Assembly (NCBI GenBank): GCA_907163345.1
Contig: CAJQUN010000040.1
Coordinates: 5,456,001-5,520,000 of the forward strand
Source of the DNA: Haberlea rhodopensis
Lineage: Eukaryota > Streptophyta > Magnoliopsida > Lamiales > Gesneriaceae
Direction: 5' to 3'
Length of the DNA: 64,000 nt
Shown in pieces: positions 34,230-47,264 of the stretch (position 1 is its first letter; each line of letters starts with the position of its first letter). Under the pieces are notes generated by a model, which saw only the letters and a list, made by a program, of their open reading frames with translations, did not search any database and had not been told where the DNA came from. Both the position numbers and the translations under genes were made by a program.

Positions 34230-35354
34230 GGTATCGATATACCTACCTTTTGGGAATCTTTGTAGACTCGATGAGTCGGTTGGTGCGGTGTTGATGTTGG
34301 AATCACACCCTTTGTTTTTGGTTCGTCATTCTCCGCGATGTGAGAATAACTGGAGATTGATAGTTGTTTTGGGACTTTGGGTATGATTGGTGATACCCGA
34401 GTCGATCGCATTGGGTATGCATGTAGTATTGGTGCTTAGACTTGTATGCCGGTGTGTGTGTACGAATGCCAGCTTTTATTTAGTCCTCGTCGAGCATCGG
34501 GTTAGTATGCTTGGATGAATGAATCTCTGGTGAGAGATTGTGGCACTTTGAGATTGGTAATCTCGATGGCACGATGTATTCTGAAGAATGATCGTGAGGG
34601 TTGGTTGACTTCCCTTGAGGAGGGATTGTCGTATTTTAGGCCATGGTAATTCATTTCTGAGTAATTTGATAACATCCTGTGTTAGGATCGTTGAATCCTA
34701 GGGTAAATGAGGGATGGCCATGTTTTGGATTTGTTAGGTGTCGCGGTTGACACGTGCGACGGAGATGCAATTGATTATTCTTGCGTGTTCTTTCGGGAAC
34801 TTGAGACCTTGTGGAGTCTCGATGGTATATTTGGACCAAGATATGATTCTTGGAACATACGGATGTAGGCATCTTTGGAGATGTGTTTTGTGTTGATCGG
34901 TGGCCGTGATTGGCCCAATCTGTGTTGCAAATCGGTGCAACTGCTCCTTTGATGAGGTGAAATTGGAGAACGGGAACCGGATTTACCATAAGTACAATGT
35001 AGTGTACTGGTGGTTTCCTTGGTAACGATGTATGGTTAACATCGTAGGCTAAATCGTAGAGATATCATCGAGGCGATATCTATTTTGGAAGCACGAATGA
35101 TTCGTTTAATTTGCAGTTATGTTTGGCTGACTGCTTTTGAGATGGTTAGCATCGAGGAATGTTGACATCTTCCTTGAGTTTGTGTTGGTTTGGGAGGTTA
35201 ATCCATTTCAGGTTTTGGTGCGAGGTCGGTATCCTCGCGGTTGGTGTGTCGTATAATTCGACAATGTAGATCCGTTTGGTTTGCGTGGTCTTGGCGTTAC
35301 GTGGGGTACGCCTGTACAAATTTCGGGGACGAAATTTTATTAGTAGGGGATAAT
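34230..35354 (+). mobile_element. E2 interior, right part, non-coding
   Basis: It resumes E2 after E3 and is similar to E4 (19668-20337) up to about 34900. It then continues with E2-only sequence to GGGGACGAAATTTTATTAGTAGGGGA, the polypurine tract. It has no protein-like frame. The loss of similarity to E4 at about 34895 marks the recombination point in E4. Confidence 0.8.
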
Positions 35355-37884
35355 TGTGATGCCCGGGAATTAATGGTGTTAACCCCGGTGTGGTAATAAT
35401 CCTTAATGGATTTTAATTATGGCAATTATGAATTGATTGCGGTTTCGAGACTCTCGGGGATTTTTAAATCCGGTATTTGGAGTCGTTGGATCCGAGGGAT
35501 GAGATTGTATTCTCATCGTGGTGATAACCTTGGAATTTGGTTTTTGGTGGAATCTGGGGTCCGGAGTACTTTGTACTGGGGCTGGTGATGGAATTTGAGC
35601 TGGAGAGATAATTATTGAAAACAGATGATTTTTAATGAATCATGATGTAGTTGTGGAGGTATTGGTATTTTGGAGACTTGGTGCTATATATACCAATTGA
35701 ACTCGGTATTCCGTCATTATACGGAATCTCTCCTCCCTCTCCTCTCCCTCACGCCTCTCTCTCACCCCAAACCCTTCCCTCTTTTCCTCTTGGAAACAAA
35801 TCGATGGGGGCTCGTCTTGGGAGCCTGATTTCTTGAAGAAAGGCTGGTAATCTTCTTCTCCTCACCTTTAGCTCCGATTTGATTATAGTTTTGTGTTAAA
35901 TGGTTGAGTTTAGGGTTGGATTTGAGATTTGAGGGTTTTGGTTAAAAATCTAAAATGTTGTTTTTCGAGTTTTTATTGAGTTTATTTGGTGTATTGGAGG
36001 TGTTGAGGAAGTTAGGGGTGTTGGTTTTGAGTTTGGGTGTCAAAAACACCATGGAAGCTTGAGTTTTTTGGAAAATCGCAGGTCGCGATCGATCGCCGCA
36101 CCGCCGAGGAGCGCCGATCGATCGCGACGAGCAGCCGGAAATTTGTAGGAGATATACAGTGCGGCGATCGATCACGACCTCTTGGCGATCGATCGTGAGG
36201 TGTTTGGCGATCGATCGCTAGCTGGTTCTGCCCGGCAGTAAGGAACGGCGATCGATCGCGCGTAAATGGCTATCGATCGCGGCTTGCTGAATAGTCTTTT
36301 TTCACTATTTATTTTAAAAACATGGAATTTTGGACTTGGGGTTTAAATAGCCGGTTTCCGGGGCATTGTCTACGTTCCAATGGGAATGCAATACTTTTAA
36401 AATGGATTGGTTGGAGCCAAAGTTTAATAAAACGGAATTCTCGGTTGAGTTTTTAGCTATCATATAAACTTATAAAATGGAATATTTTGGGTATTATGCA
36501 TGCTTAACCCGGGGTCTTTTAAAATGGTAAATCGTCATGGATTGACAATAAGTTTGGGGGTTATGAACGTGCTTGGGCACGTGGTTGCATGCTTGTGTTT
36601 AATTGTGAGTTATTTATGTGTTAGCACATAATTCATCGGGTCGTGGGACTCAGGCGAGGTCGGACTCGAACTATGGAATTATAAGGTACGTATGACGTAC
36701 GAGCATAGCCTGTTATAATGTTGCAACTGTGAAATGCATGATATGTGGTATTTGCAATAAATGGATATTGAAATGCATGGTATGTGGTATTTTCCATAAA
36801 TGGATATTGAAATGCATGGTATAGGGTACTTGCTATAAATGGATAGTGATATGCATGGTAGATGGCAATTGCGTTAAATGTACATACATTGGGAACCATA
36901 TGGTGCCGCTTCTGGAGCGAGCAATGGTTGGGATGTTGTCGCCGTTGAGCGACCATCGGTTATGACGCCGCTATTGTTGAGCGTGCGTGGGGTTAAAATG
37001 CCGCTATTGTGGAGCGAACTATGAAATAGAAATATGGAATCATTTGCTAGATACATGTGATATATGTAGTACTCTATTTGGTGATTTAATCATATTTGGT
37101 TATGGAACTGGTATAGCAGGAATGGTTTTAGTTGATCAATGAGATGATCAACTGCTTTTGAGAATTTAATGGTTTGGTTGTTTTGAGAACAGGGACAATA
37201 CAGGGATCCCGGATGAGGATGATACCATCCAGGGAGTATCATTTAAATTCATGGCATTTACATTCTGTAAATTATGAACTGTAATATTATGATTATTGGA
37301 TTGGTGGTATCGGTATGCTCACCTCGTGTGGGGGCTGTCTCTGTTGGAGCAGGTAATACAGGTGCAGCGGTAGCTTGGAGTTGAGCTCGGGCTGTTGATT
37401 TGAGGTACTTCTAGGATTGAAGTACCAGAGCTGATTGATTGAGTACGTAGCTCCAGAGTTGAGATCGAGCGGTGCATGGGAGGTGCTTCCAGGATCGAAG
37501 TACCAATAACCGCATTCGGTAGAGTATCTCATACATTAGATACACGTTTATTCATTGGGTGCTCTCATGTGAGTACGTTTTTACGTGTATATGGAATGTA
37601 TAAATGGGCAATGACTTTTCTCTCTTCATTTATTATTTGCATGCAATTGAATACGGAATTGCTAAATGAACTGAGAGCATGTTAGTGTATTATGAGGGTG
37701 CATGTTGTGTAAGTGATCTTGGTTGGGGAATGTGAACATTATGGGGTTCTAATGCAAGGAATTTTATAGTTGGTATATGATGCTATGCTTGCATGTGGTC
37801 TTCTTCCCATGATAATATGATTGTATGCACTAATGGCATGGATTAATACACTAATAACGAGTTAAGGGCACGGGGGTCCTTAGA
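35355..37884 (+). mobile_element. E2 3' LTR (2530 bp)
   Basis: Begins TGTGATGCCCGGGA and aligns with 8367-10916 throughout. TATATATA is at 35685-35692 and GTACGT-ATG-ACGTAC at 36686-36700. The CTCCT leader repeat is shorter than in the 5' LTR. The last bases are TTAGA instead of TTACA. Confidence 0.92.
36085..36280. repeat. Phased palindrome array, 7 sites (E2 3' LTR)
   Basis: Cores start at 36086, 36115, 36165, 36186, 36208, 36249 and 36270. One unit present in the 5' LTR (9226-9247) is missing. An 8-bp insertion near 36099 makes the first step 29 instead of 21. Confidence 0.9.
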
Positions 37885-37889
37885 AAACT

Positions 37890-40800
37890 TAGTAGGGAAA
37901 GAGTTTACACTCGAACACCTACGAAACCAATCATTCTTGAATGAATGCTGCTTTAGATTGAGTAATGAAGAACATGCATATCATATGAGACATTCAAACA
38001 TTTTTATGCAATTTTAATAAGTAAAATGTCTTTGAACAATGAATTTGCTCTGGAACCTGTTGAGAATAACATGGTTGAATGAGTTATGAGATAAATGATG
38101 AATGAGAGTCCTTGGATGTGATTGAGATATCTCCAGGACATAGAGCCATTTAGACTTCGGCAATGAGATGCTGGAAAAAATGAAATATGGCTATATTGAA
38201 ATGAGATTTGAGTATGATTTATTTTTACAAACAGTAAAAAAAAAAATTAAAAATGAACTGATGACGTGGAATATAGGTGTGATGTTGTTACCAAGAATGA
38301 GTTGTATAGAAACATCAGGAGATGTTGTGAAAATACAAATAGATGAGATATAGATCTAGAGCTTTTGGGAAGTTTTATCCTTAGGATGAATTCCCATGTA
38401 TCTCAAAATTATGAAATGAAATTTAATGATGAGATAGTTATTTTGATGTATGATCGAACGTACAGAAGGTATTGGTCATTAAGGAGTTCAATGTTAATGG
38501 AGTAATGTATTAGCTTGTGAGTTATTCGAACTTTTAATCCTAAGAAAAGGATTGAGCTTTAAGTTGTTATGTGTTAATAACAAATGAAGTACAAATGTTG
38601 TGACTCATCAGCATAAGAGAATGTAAAGAAGTACATCAAGACATGATTGAACGATGCGCAAATATGGTCCAGTGTACTTGAAAACCATTAATGAAATGAT
38701 AAAATATGGATCTTGCATTAATATAGCATAGAATCTGTTTCCAAGTAAATTTTATTTGCTGAAATTTAGAAGTGGTACGAACCCGACCTAGAGGTCACGC
38801 GGATGCAGTGTTGGACACAAAACTGTATGAAGAACTATTATGGATCTCAGGTTAACTGGGGTGATAAGTTTGGGTATATTACAGAATAGAATTTGCATGG
38901 GCAACCCGGAATAGAATCCGTGCATTTGTGAGAAAAATTTTAAGATTGGTAGAACTTTCGAAGATACTTCTAATGAAGATTTGTAAGCATATCGTTAAAG
39001 AGACCTTGACTCGCTATTGAATTGAGACAATTTCAACAATGATGGTCTTATCTTAAGGATCTACTTCAGACATTTCTATACGTCTACAAGAAGATCTGTA
39101 CTCTGAATAGTATCAGGTGTCAATCCAAAACCAATATCTGCCTAAATCTATCTGGTTTGCTCGATGTATGATTATGTCATACGAGTCTTCTAACTCTTGA
39201 TGTTTTCTTGAACTCGATGAGTTGAATCTTTGACAAATTCTCGATCAAATTGTAAAGTCTTGAGCGATGAAAATATATGTGTCGAATATCCGAAACAGAT
39301 ATCCCAGATTTCATACGCGAAATAATTTTGATCAATCCATCCAGCCTGAATGTGGACTGCACATGATGGTAATCTTTCTGTCATGTTACTTAGCGGTATT
39401 GACCTTTCCCCATCGCTAGTGAAGAATATGAAAATCTCACATCTTTTATGCGATTAACTCAAGCGAATCAGATATTTCTCTGAGTAGACGAGCGTAATTT
39501 TGGTTCTTGGACTAACCACTGAATCTGTGTTTGTCATTCCTTTTGACACCAAAGAAAATATGATGTAACTGTAGTCGATATCTCAGTTTTCTATCAGGAA
39601 ATGATTCTTTATGCCAAGCTATCTAAACGAAATTTTGGATGATCGAAGTGATACCCTTGGGTCACATCATTTCTCGACGTAGTATTTCTGTTGATTTAAC
39701 CAAGGTTTAAGTAGTGTTAAACTGGCTAAGACCTATCAATGTTCATGAAGTCCGATGTTTTGTGGTTTAGCGGGATTTCAAATGTCGATTTATCTAAAGG
39801 TTTTGTTTCTGAAAAATGGCTAAACCTATTACTCAACTGACCCAGAAAAGTTGAAAATGTATTTGGTCAGATGAGTATGAAATTGTTTTCTTGAGACCTT
39901 GTATATTGTTTTGAACTGGTAACAAATGTTTTGTTTTAAAATTTCGACGTCATTATTTGTACGGGGGAAAATTTGTTTTTATCCGGACCACAAGAACTTA
40001 CAATATCTATTCTTTCAATCCCATCTGAATACGAGACAACGCAGGTTGATGAATCTTTTGAACGATCACGATGGTGAACTCCATATCATCCTAGAAGAAT
40101 GAATGTCGACGGCTGTCCTTAGTCGTAAAGTCCGCGAGTCTATTCTAGCTTATATTCATAGCACCAACTGCATTATGATATGTATACATTCGACTGAGCT
40201 TTTCAATCATACCGGAATTTCTATCATTGTCTCAGCATTTCAAGTTGAGTTGGAATTTATTCTAAAAATCAGAAAAGTCTAACGAATTGATGTTCAGACT
40301 TAGTAATCTTAAGAACTTGTATCTTCAGGACATCTTTGTAGCTTTCAAATATCTTCTGATAGTTTTTACAACTTCATAGTTGACCAGTTGTTCCTGATAA
40401 TTCCGAACTGACCTCGATAATTCTTCATGAAATACATGACTGTAAAGACAGTACCTACGCTGAAGATGAAATATGCATATGACTCGGACACCTCAATTCT
40501 GGTAGAGATGTATGAGATAAGACGTTACTGATGTATTGTCAAATGTTGAGGTTGTTAACATTTAAACCAAAAGAATAAAACTCGGAGGGTTAATTTATGG
40601 CTTTAAAAGTCCCCAATGGGATTGAGAACATATGCTATGGATTCTGTGAAACGTATTCCTCGATCGCCTAGAGATTGTGATGCTATTTTGAACGTTATAG
40701 ATATGCTTCCTAAGTACGCACTTTTCTTTCCTTTCAAGCGGACTTATCCTTATACGAATATGACCGTTGTTTATCGAGGATATGTTACGTAATGTGGCGA

Positions 40801-41490
40801 ATGATTTTAACCTTGGAGGCATGAAGCTTTGCCGTAAATTGAAGTTCCTATATTCATAACTACCAAACGAGCTTAGGATTCGACATCTTTTTAAATCTTT
40901 TAGGAGAGACGTTGAAGATCGCCTCTAGCCTGGAAAGAAATCGGTGAAACACCAATGACTGGACTTGATAAATACGAGAAACGAATGATAAGATTCAGTT
41001 GTTCAGATAGCGGATGATGGCTGCCCAGGATCGTCAAACTAGTTATGCTTCTAAACGAAGACGCCACAGAATTTCAGATAGGTGATCATATGTTTCTGAA
41101 AATTCCTCCGTTAGAGACACTAATCGTTTTGGCATGCGAGGCAAATTATCACATTGTTATGTTGGTCGTGCAAGATCCGAGATCGAATTGGAAATCTTTC
41201 CTATAGATTGGCATTGTCACCGGCTTTATCGGTCACTCGCGATGTATTGTTCTTCATGTTGTTATGTTGCGAATATTTTAATCTAATCTATTATGTCTTC
41301 CAGCCTAATGAGATTGGAATTGCTCATTCTTGTCAAACGTCTTGTTCGTATTTTGGATCGTAAGGATGTATACATATTCCATTGTATTCAATATATCCTG
41401 TCGTGCATTCTGATCCATATGCAGTTTTCAGCGTTGAGCTGGATCTATATCCGTGATTTCGAGGACGAAATCTGTTTAAGTGGGGGAGAA
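37890..41490 (+). pseudogene. pol: E1 internal region with decayed pol
   Basis: Only fragments of protein remain. An RT end is readable about 39820-39880 (MAKPITQLTQKS, then a stop, then CIWSDEYE). An RNase H trace (TDHK-like) lies near 40000, and the integrase C-terminal module about 41010-41290, including LSYRLALSPALSVTRDVLF at 41175-41235. Many stops and shifts. The polypurine tract AAGTGGGGGAGAA (41478-41490) precedes the 3' LTR. About 37890-39700 should hold gag to RT; I cannot recognise it there. Confidence 0.7.
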
Positions 41491-41646
41491 TGTAAGACCC
41501 CAAGATTTAATTACTGTTAATTAAATATAATTTGGGAATTTAATAATAATTAAATTGTAATTAATTAATTAAATATGAAATTGACATGGTGATTGTCAAC
41601 TGACAATTTAATCGGAACATGACATATTTTTGAACTGGTCGAATAA
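41491..41646 (+). mobile_element. E1 3' LTR, first 156 bp
   Basis: TGTAAGACCCCAAG onward matches 5251-5400 closely, then stops at GAATAA where F2 begins. AATAA (41642-41646) is the expected left TSD of F2. Confidence 0.88.
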
Positions 41647-42158
41647 TGTGGGGTCCTCGTTACTTAATCCATTATGTATCAGTTCATTATACATATGTGA
41701 GTAAGAATTAAGTAATTCATACACTGATTAAGAGTTTACTAATGTAGGTTGTTACAATACTTACACAATCCTGTCATAATATACATATAAGTTATACTGT
41801 AAAATAACCTAGACTCGTACAACTCCTATGCAGTGGTTCAACTCGCAGCGAAATACACTCACAATCCCTTCCTCCCAAGTATGAGTCCCTACAGAAAAAA
41901 TCACACAACATGAGTATAGATAAACAACCATCCTAGTGCGATATCAATAAAAAACACAAACGATAAAGCACTATAAACATCCAATGTTATTGTTCTGTAT
42001 CATGCATCATCAAATGCAATTATGTCATGACATGTCTCATTATTCATCCTTTATAACTAGACCAATATGATATGCCTATCTCAGCTCAATATGTCAGTGG
42101 AACCTCCTCACATCTTCATATTAGCAGCACATATCATAGTACCTTCCTCACATGTTAT

Positions 42159-42320
42159 AACAGCCAGAGCATATACCCAACCAGCGTATATCTCTCATGC
42201 CAAAGCATATGTAGCATACCTATCGTGGCACCAATCCAGCCAAAGCATATGCCCAACACTGACATATCTATCGTGGCAATGATCTCAGCCAAAGCATATG
42301 CGACATATCTATCGTGTCAT
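42159..42320 (-). repeat. 40-49 bp repeat with GCCA/TGGC ends
   Basis: Units beginning GCCAAAGCATATG at 42199, 42239 and 42288 each end in CTATCGTGGC (the last CTATCGTGTC), with a decayed copy from 42159. GCCA and TGGC can close each unit as a stem. Confidence 0.6.
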
Positions 42321-42632
42321 CCCTCTCAACATAATGAATCTCATGAATGTATATGCATATGACCACCAATCATATGGTCAAATATTCACATCATCATCAT
42401 ACCAATCATATGGTACAATATCTACATCATCATCACAATCATATCATATACTCGTACGTCAATACGTACCTGTCGTGCGACACAAAAGATATAAATCAGG
42501 CATCAATGTCTAACCGCCTCGTTGCCCCGTCCCTGTGATGATGCTACAATAATATCAACAATATATCATGTTATCATAGGCTTAAAAATCAAATTCCACA
42601 AAAATAACATATTTTTCAAAATATGCATCCTT

Positions 42633-42787
42633 GCGATCGATCGCCTTTGCCCCGATCGATCGCCAAAATGCCCTGTTCCTCGCGATCGATCGCCATGTTT
42701 TCACCGATCGATCGCCAAGCCATTTCACCGCCTTATATTTTCACTCTGCATCGGCGATCGATCGCCATAATGATCGCGATCGATCGT
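42633..42787. repeat. Phased palindrome array, 6 sites (F2 LTR)
   Basis: Cores start at 42634, 42653, 42683, 42705, 42755 and 42777. Steps are 19, 30, 22, 50 and 22 bp. Edges are mostly CGATCGATCGCC. Confidence 0.88.
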
Positions 42788-43195
42788 CGATGTCTGAAGT
42801 TTTCAGAACATGGCGATTTTGAGTATATCTTCATGGTTCTCAACCTACATTTCAATTCATACTCTCAAACATTTATAAACCAACACTATATCATGATCTA
42901 AACATGTTTTCATAATTTACAACTTAATTCATTGAATTCAACAACATATGAATTCAATCTTCCTTCAAACCAATCACATGCTTCTTGAATTGCATAACAA
43001 ACACCATAACTAAGTTAATACACCAACTCACTTCATAAAGTAGAGCATGTAAGTTCTCCTTACCACATACTTCAATTTGACCATGATTCCAAGCTAGAAC
43101 CAAGAAAAGAAAGCAAGAAGAAGCAAGGGTTTGGAAGAGAGCTTTGTAGAGATTTACTAGGTGGATTATGGTGTCCTTGAGAGCTGAAATCAATT

Positions 43196-43203
43196 TTATA
43201 TAC
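43196..43203 (-). promoter_or_regulatory. TATA box of F2 LTR
   Basis: TATATAAA on the minus strand, about 310 bp from the LTR start and 410 bp before the array, the same geometry as E2. Confidence 0.55.
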
Positions 43204-43513
43204 TTGGCTTAATCTGAAATTCAAAGTCACATGACATTCCTAGCAAATTCAAATGCCAATTCACATGTATATGCAACTCTCATATCAATTCAAATGCATA
43301 CCAAATCATGTAGGGTTATTGTTCAACCTACATGTAACTCATATTCCTCCTAGTCATCACATAACTCTCTCTCTTGCTACATGTTAACCAAACCATGTAC
43401 CTCCATTTCATTGTTTTAACTATGTTACAGTCATTTCAACATGAATCTTGTCACTAGTCACACCCGGTTCCACCTAAATTCGAATCCACAATACGTCATA
43501 TCGAGGCATTACA

Positions 43514-45184
43514 TTTCTCCCATACTCATTGAATTTCGTTCTCGAAATTGCATATACAGAACATGCACAACATAAACAGATACTCAATCTGACAACCCTA
43601 CTGTAATAAGGCAAGAAACAAAATCATATCTGCAACACTATGCATTATGAGAACAAATGAATCTGCAGTATATACTCATTCATACTGCAATAAGGAATAC
43701 CTACTCAACATATTCACCTTGCAGTAGAAAAAAAAATAATACCCGCAGTATAACAAAACGTAAATAACATACCAGACAATCACTTCAGATTCTGTTGTAT
43801 CATATACTTACTCTGTCATACACACACTGACTTGATATCATAAGGACCACTGTACTGAGGAACTGACAAGCTGCACCCGGTAAGATTCCGAACTGATCAT
43901 GTCATACACATACAAGACATCTGTCTCTTCCTAAACATTATGATTCATATATCTGTCATGAAACTACAAGACAAATACCAATCACTGCAAGTCCATATAT
44001 CGGTACAAGACCCTTTCACAAAACACTGTGCCATACATCATGGACACAGGAAGACTATACACGCGATTGGTACTGCATAGATAGATATATATATATATTC
44101 CCAGTTTTCATGTACTCCTACTCAACAACAATACGAAGCAAGAATGAGTAACATCTGTGACCATATACCATTGGTATACATCCTATTATCAATATGTCAC
44201 CACTTCACTTTTTATTGTTGTTGATTGGTGCATACATTTATTCAACATGTCACACAAACCATTGAACTGTACAACAAGCACTGTAGTGCGTCATAGATAC
44301 ACTATACATAAAGATTGCATTCGTATTACCACTCTCGTATATGCAGAGAGTTTCCCAAACAAACAACGTGGTGAATATTTCTTGATCTCACCACAGCCCA
44401 GTACTTCAGTACGTTCAAACTACTATCTCATTAGTTCAGATGTAAACAGAATGATCATCGCTCTAACATCTCAACAACGTGTGCTTTACAATGCAATTCT
44501 ACAGTGTATCAGATGAAAACATCTCCATCTATCATAGTACGTCAACTTGCACACAACCCTATGTTGCCAACTCCATAACAATGAATGGAAGCATCAATAG
44601 ATAAGGTCCCTTGGTTGCTAACTCACTAAAGCAACCCTAAATCAGACAGATCACACCAAGACATGTTTACTCCCCTGTCATCACAGTGTAGTCCAACATA
44701 TGAAAGTGTCGTTTCACCATTGTACCTTCATCTTATCAATACGGTCGACCAGACATGTCGTGTTTATCCAACCTTAGGCACACGACTCTGTAATGACGAC
44801 CTTCAAGTACCAAAGGACAGCGCATAAGTCATGCTTCATTAAGTCAGTCACTCCCCATGATCATTCTGACATTGTATTTCTTCACACATGTGATATGATT
44901 CGATATCCAGAGAGGCCATTTCAAAATGAGAATTTGTATAATCATCTTTCTTTCTATCAACCATGCCCTCAAACTTACCATTTTTGAGACTTTCACACAC
45001 TCAACTACACGATTCATCAACATTTCCCACAAACCAATACGGCACAAACAATTGTTCCGCTGAAACCAAACCAAATCAATTATGACAAGCATACTCACTC
45101 CCTCACCTTGGATATTGCCAACAAGGATTACACGTCTTGGTACAAGACTGTCAACAAATCAATACCATAATAACTCAACACATG
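43514..45184 (-). mobile_element. F2 interior, part 1, decayed
   Basis: Near 43790 a stretch resembles the minus-strand end of a chromovirus pol (compare 27487-27540). Otherwise I recognise no domain; open frames here are short and unlike known proteins. A short AT dinucleotide run is at about 44083-44096. Confidence 0.5.
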
Positions 45185-45189
45185 GAAAA

Positions 45190-47259
45190 TGTAAGGACCC
45201 TAATCCTTAAGTGCGGAATCAAGGCATAATAGAGCTAATATAAATGATCAGAGTGAGAAATAACGTGTTGAGTTTATGAGCTTAAGCATTACATGCCAAA
45301 AATAAGGACTACCAAAAATTGATTAATTACATTCCCCATCAAATGAATGTTATCAACTAGTTTTACACTACTCCTAGAGTAGACACTAGGCAAAATAATC
45401 ATGTCCTTCAATTCACAAAAGCATCCTCAAGCTCACTGTCTCAACCCGTCTAGCCCTTCTATCATGCCAAACGTGTACCTACAAGGACAACCCCCAAACA
45501 TGAGCAATAATAATCATTCATATTCAACACAATATGAAGATAAAGCGTAAATGCATAATCATAATAAAACACTTCCTGTTTTCCCATGCATTACAAACGC
45601 TTCCCGTTTAGTTGTCCCTGTACCATAACTCATGAGTATAATCAACAGATTATTTTAATGGTCAAAACATGTCATGACATATACCATTTCATCAATACCA
45701 AATACTGATCACCAATCCCTAATCTGTCCATCACAATGTATTTTAATGCCCCTCGCTTATTTACATATAGGCGGCATAGGATAACCTCGCTTCAATGGAC
45801 TACGGGACTCCCACCCCTCGCCTCTCATTGAGCGGCAAATACCCTTTCCTCGCCCTATATGATAACCACGCTCAAATGTGACATGCGGCGCTCCCACCCC
45901 TCGCTTCACATTTAGCGGAACCAAACCAAATAGCGGCAAGCATTAAAATCATCAAGGGATGACCACGACTCATGGGATATGCACCAATAATCATATGCAT
46001 CTATAAACATCATGCATAACATGTATTTGCATCCACTATGCAATACCACATATATACTTGCATCCACAATGCATAAACAATAAGTATATAAGATACATGT
46101 ACCGTTGGGGTGCCCGTACGTCCACTACGTACCTTTCCAAAATGTAGGATATGGTAGGACTTCAATGCCTTGGCTGTGTTGCCAACTGGGATGGTTCTAC
46201 ATATTCACAAATACCAATATTAGAACCCAATAATAGTCCAATACCAAAAATCCCACAAAAATAACCAAAAACACCATTTTTGGTGTCTCGCGATCGATCG
46301 CCATAAAGCCCCGATCGATCGCGAGACCTCACTGTCTCGGGCAACAAATTTAAACAATCCGTGATCGATCGCGGAGCTTGCGCCGATCGATCGCGGCCTC
46401 GCCGATCGATCGCGCCAAACTCGCGATCGATCGCTGAAGCTCACTGCCTCAGCTCTGTTGCTCGCGATCGATCGCGAGAAGGCGCCGATCGATCGCCGAG
46501 CTCTGGGCATGCGGGGTTTGGGCACTATTCACCCATCTTCAACCCCAACTCATACATACCCACATACACCAACATCAACCAAACCCAACAACTCAAAACC
46601 AACAATAAACATCTACATAAACCCAAATATTTAACATCCAACCAAAATAATACCAAAACTACAACAACCCAACACAAACCCACTTTAAAATCCCTCAAAC
46701 CATAGCAAACTTAAACAAAACCTTACAAAAATAACCATGAGGTATTCATACCTCTTGGGGACCTCAAATCACCCAACAATCTCCACAAATCAAGATTTTT
46801 GAAAGGTTTCTCTTCACCCCCAAGCTTGAGCTCGAAAATTGGAAGGAGGAAGGGTTTGTGGATTTGATTTTTGGTAAAGTTAAAAGTGATGGATTGGTAA
46901 AGGTGTGGGGTAATAAAATGAGTTTATTTAATTAAAAAGCATACCAAAATAATTCCATGGTGTATAAAACACCCCAACATGATATTTTTCAAAGCATTTA
47001 CTCATAATGCACCAAATATCAATTAAACACATGATTTCTAATCAATTGCTACCAATGGCAAATAAATCATGTTTCCAATAATATTTACCCGACATGCACC
47101 ACATGCACCCTGAAATGCAACCCCGGGTCACCCTATCCACATGACCATGCATTTCCATAAGGTAAATAAATTCCAACACATAATTAATTACCATATAATT
47201 AATCATTGTAAACACAATTAATGCACCAAATTGCAATTAATCATTTCAGGGATGTCACA
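45190..47259 (-). mobile_element. Solo LTR of the E3 family (2070 bp)
   Basis: It runs from TGTAAGGACCCTAAT to GGGATGTCACA, with TSD GAAAA (45185-45189 and 47260-47264). It matches the E3 LTR in order: hairpin units (45730-45960), GTACGT/ACGTAC hairpin (46116-46132), array (46290-46496). Confidence 0.93.
46290..46496. repeat. Phased palindrome array, 8 sites
   Basis: Cores start at 46291, 46312, 46362, 46384, 46403, 46424, 46465 and 46486. Steps are 21, 50, 22, 19, 21, 41 and 21 bp. Confidence 0.92.
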
Positions 47260-47264
47260 GAAAA

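Larger units (their letters stand above)
8367..37884 (+). mobile_element. E2: LARD-like non-autonomous LTR element, split by E3
   Basis: The 5' LTR (8367-10916) and 3' LTR (35355-37884) flank an internal region of about 3.9 kb (10917-13708 and 34230-35354) with a PBS and a purine-rich tract before the 3' LTR (TTAGTAGGGGA), but no gag or pol. The TSD is AAACT (8362-8366 and 37885-37889). The final base triplet is AGA instead of ACA, a point change at the right end. Mobility would need proteins supplied in trans, plausibly by an E3-type chromovirus. Confidence 0.9.
41647..43513 (-). mobile_element. F2 3' LTR (1867 bp)
   Basis: On the + strand it runs from TGTGGGGTCC to GAGGCATTACA. Its first 300 bp match 61246-61546. 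It contains a minus-strand TATA box (43196-43203), the palindrome array (42633-42787), the GTACGT/ACGTAC hairpin (42454-42469) and a short repeat (42159-42320). Confidence 0.88.

Noticed and set aside
44083..44096. Short AT microsatellite
   Set aside because: Ordinary in AT-rich plant spacer; too short to be informative.
46290..46496. CRISPR-like regular palindromes
   Set aside because: Repeats are 12 bp with about 9-bp spacers, found in plant LTRs; no cas genes and no spacer structure.
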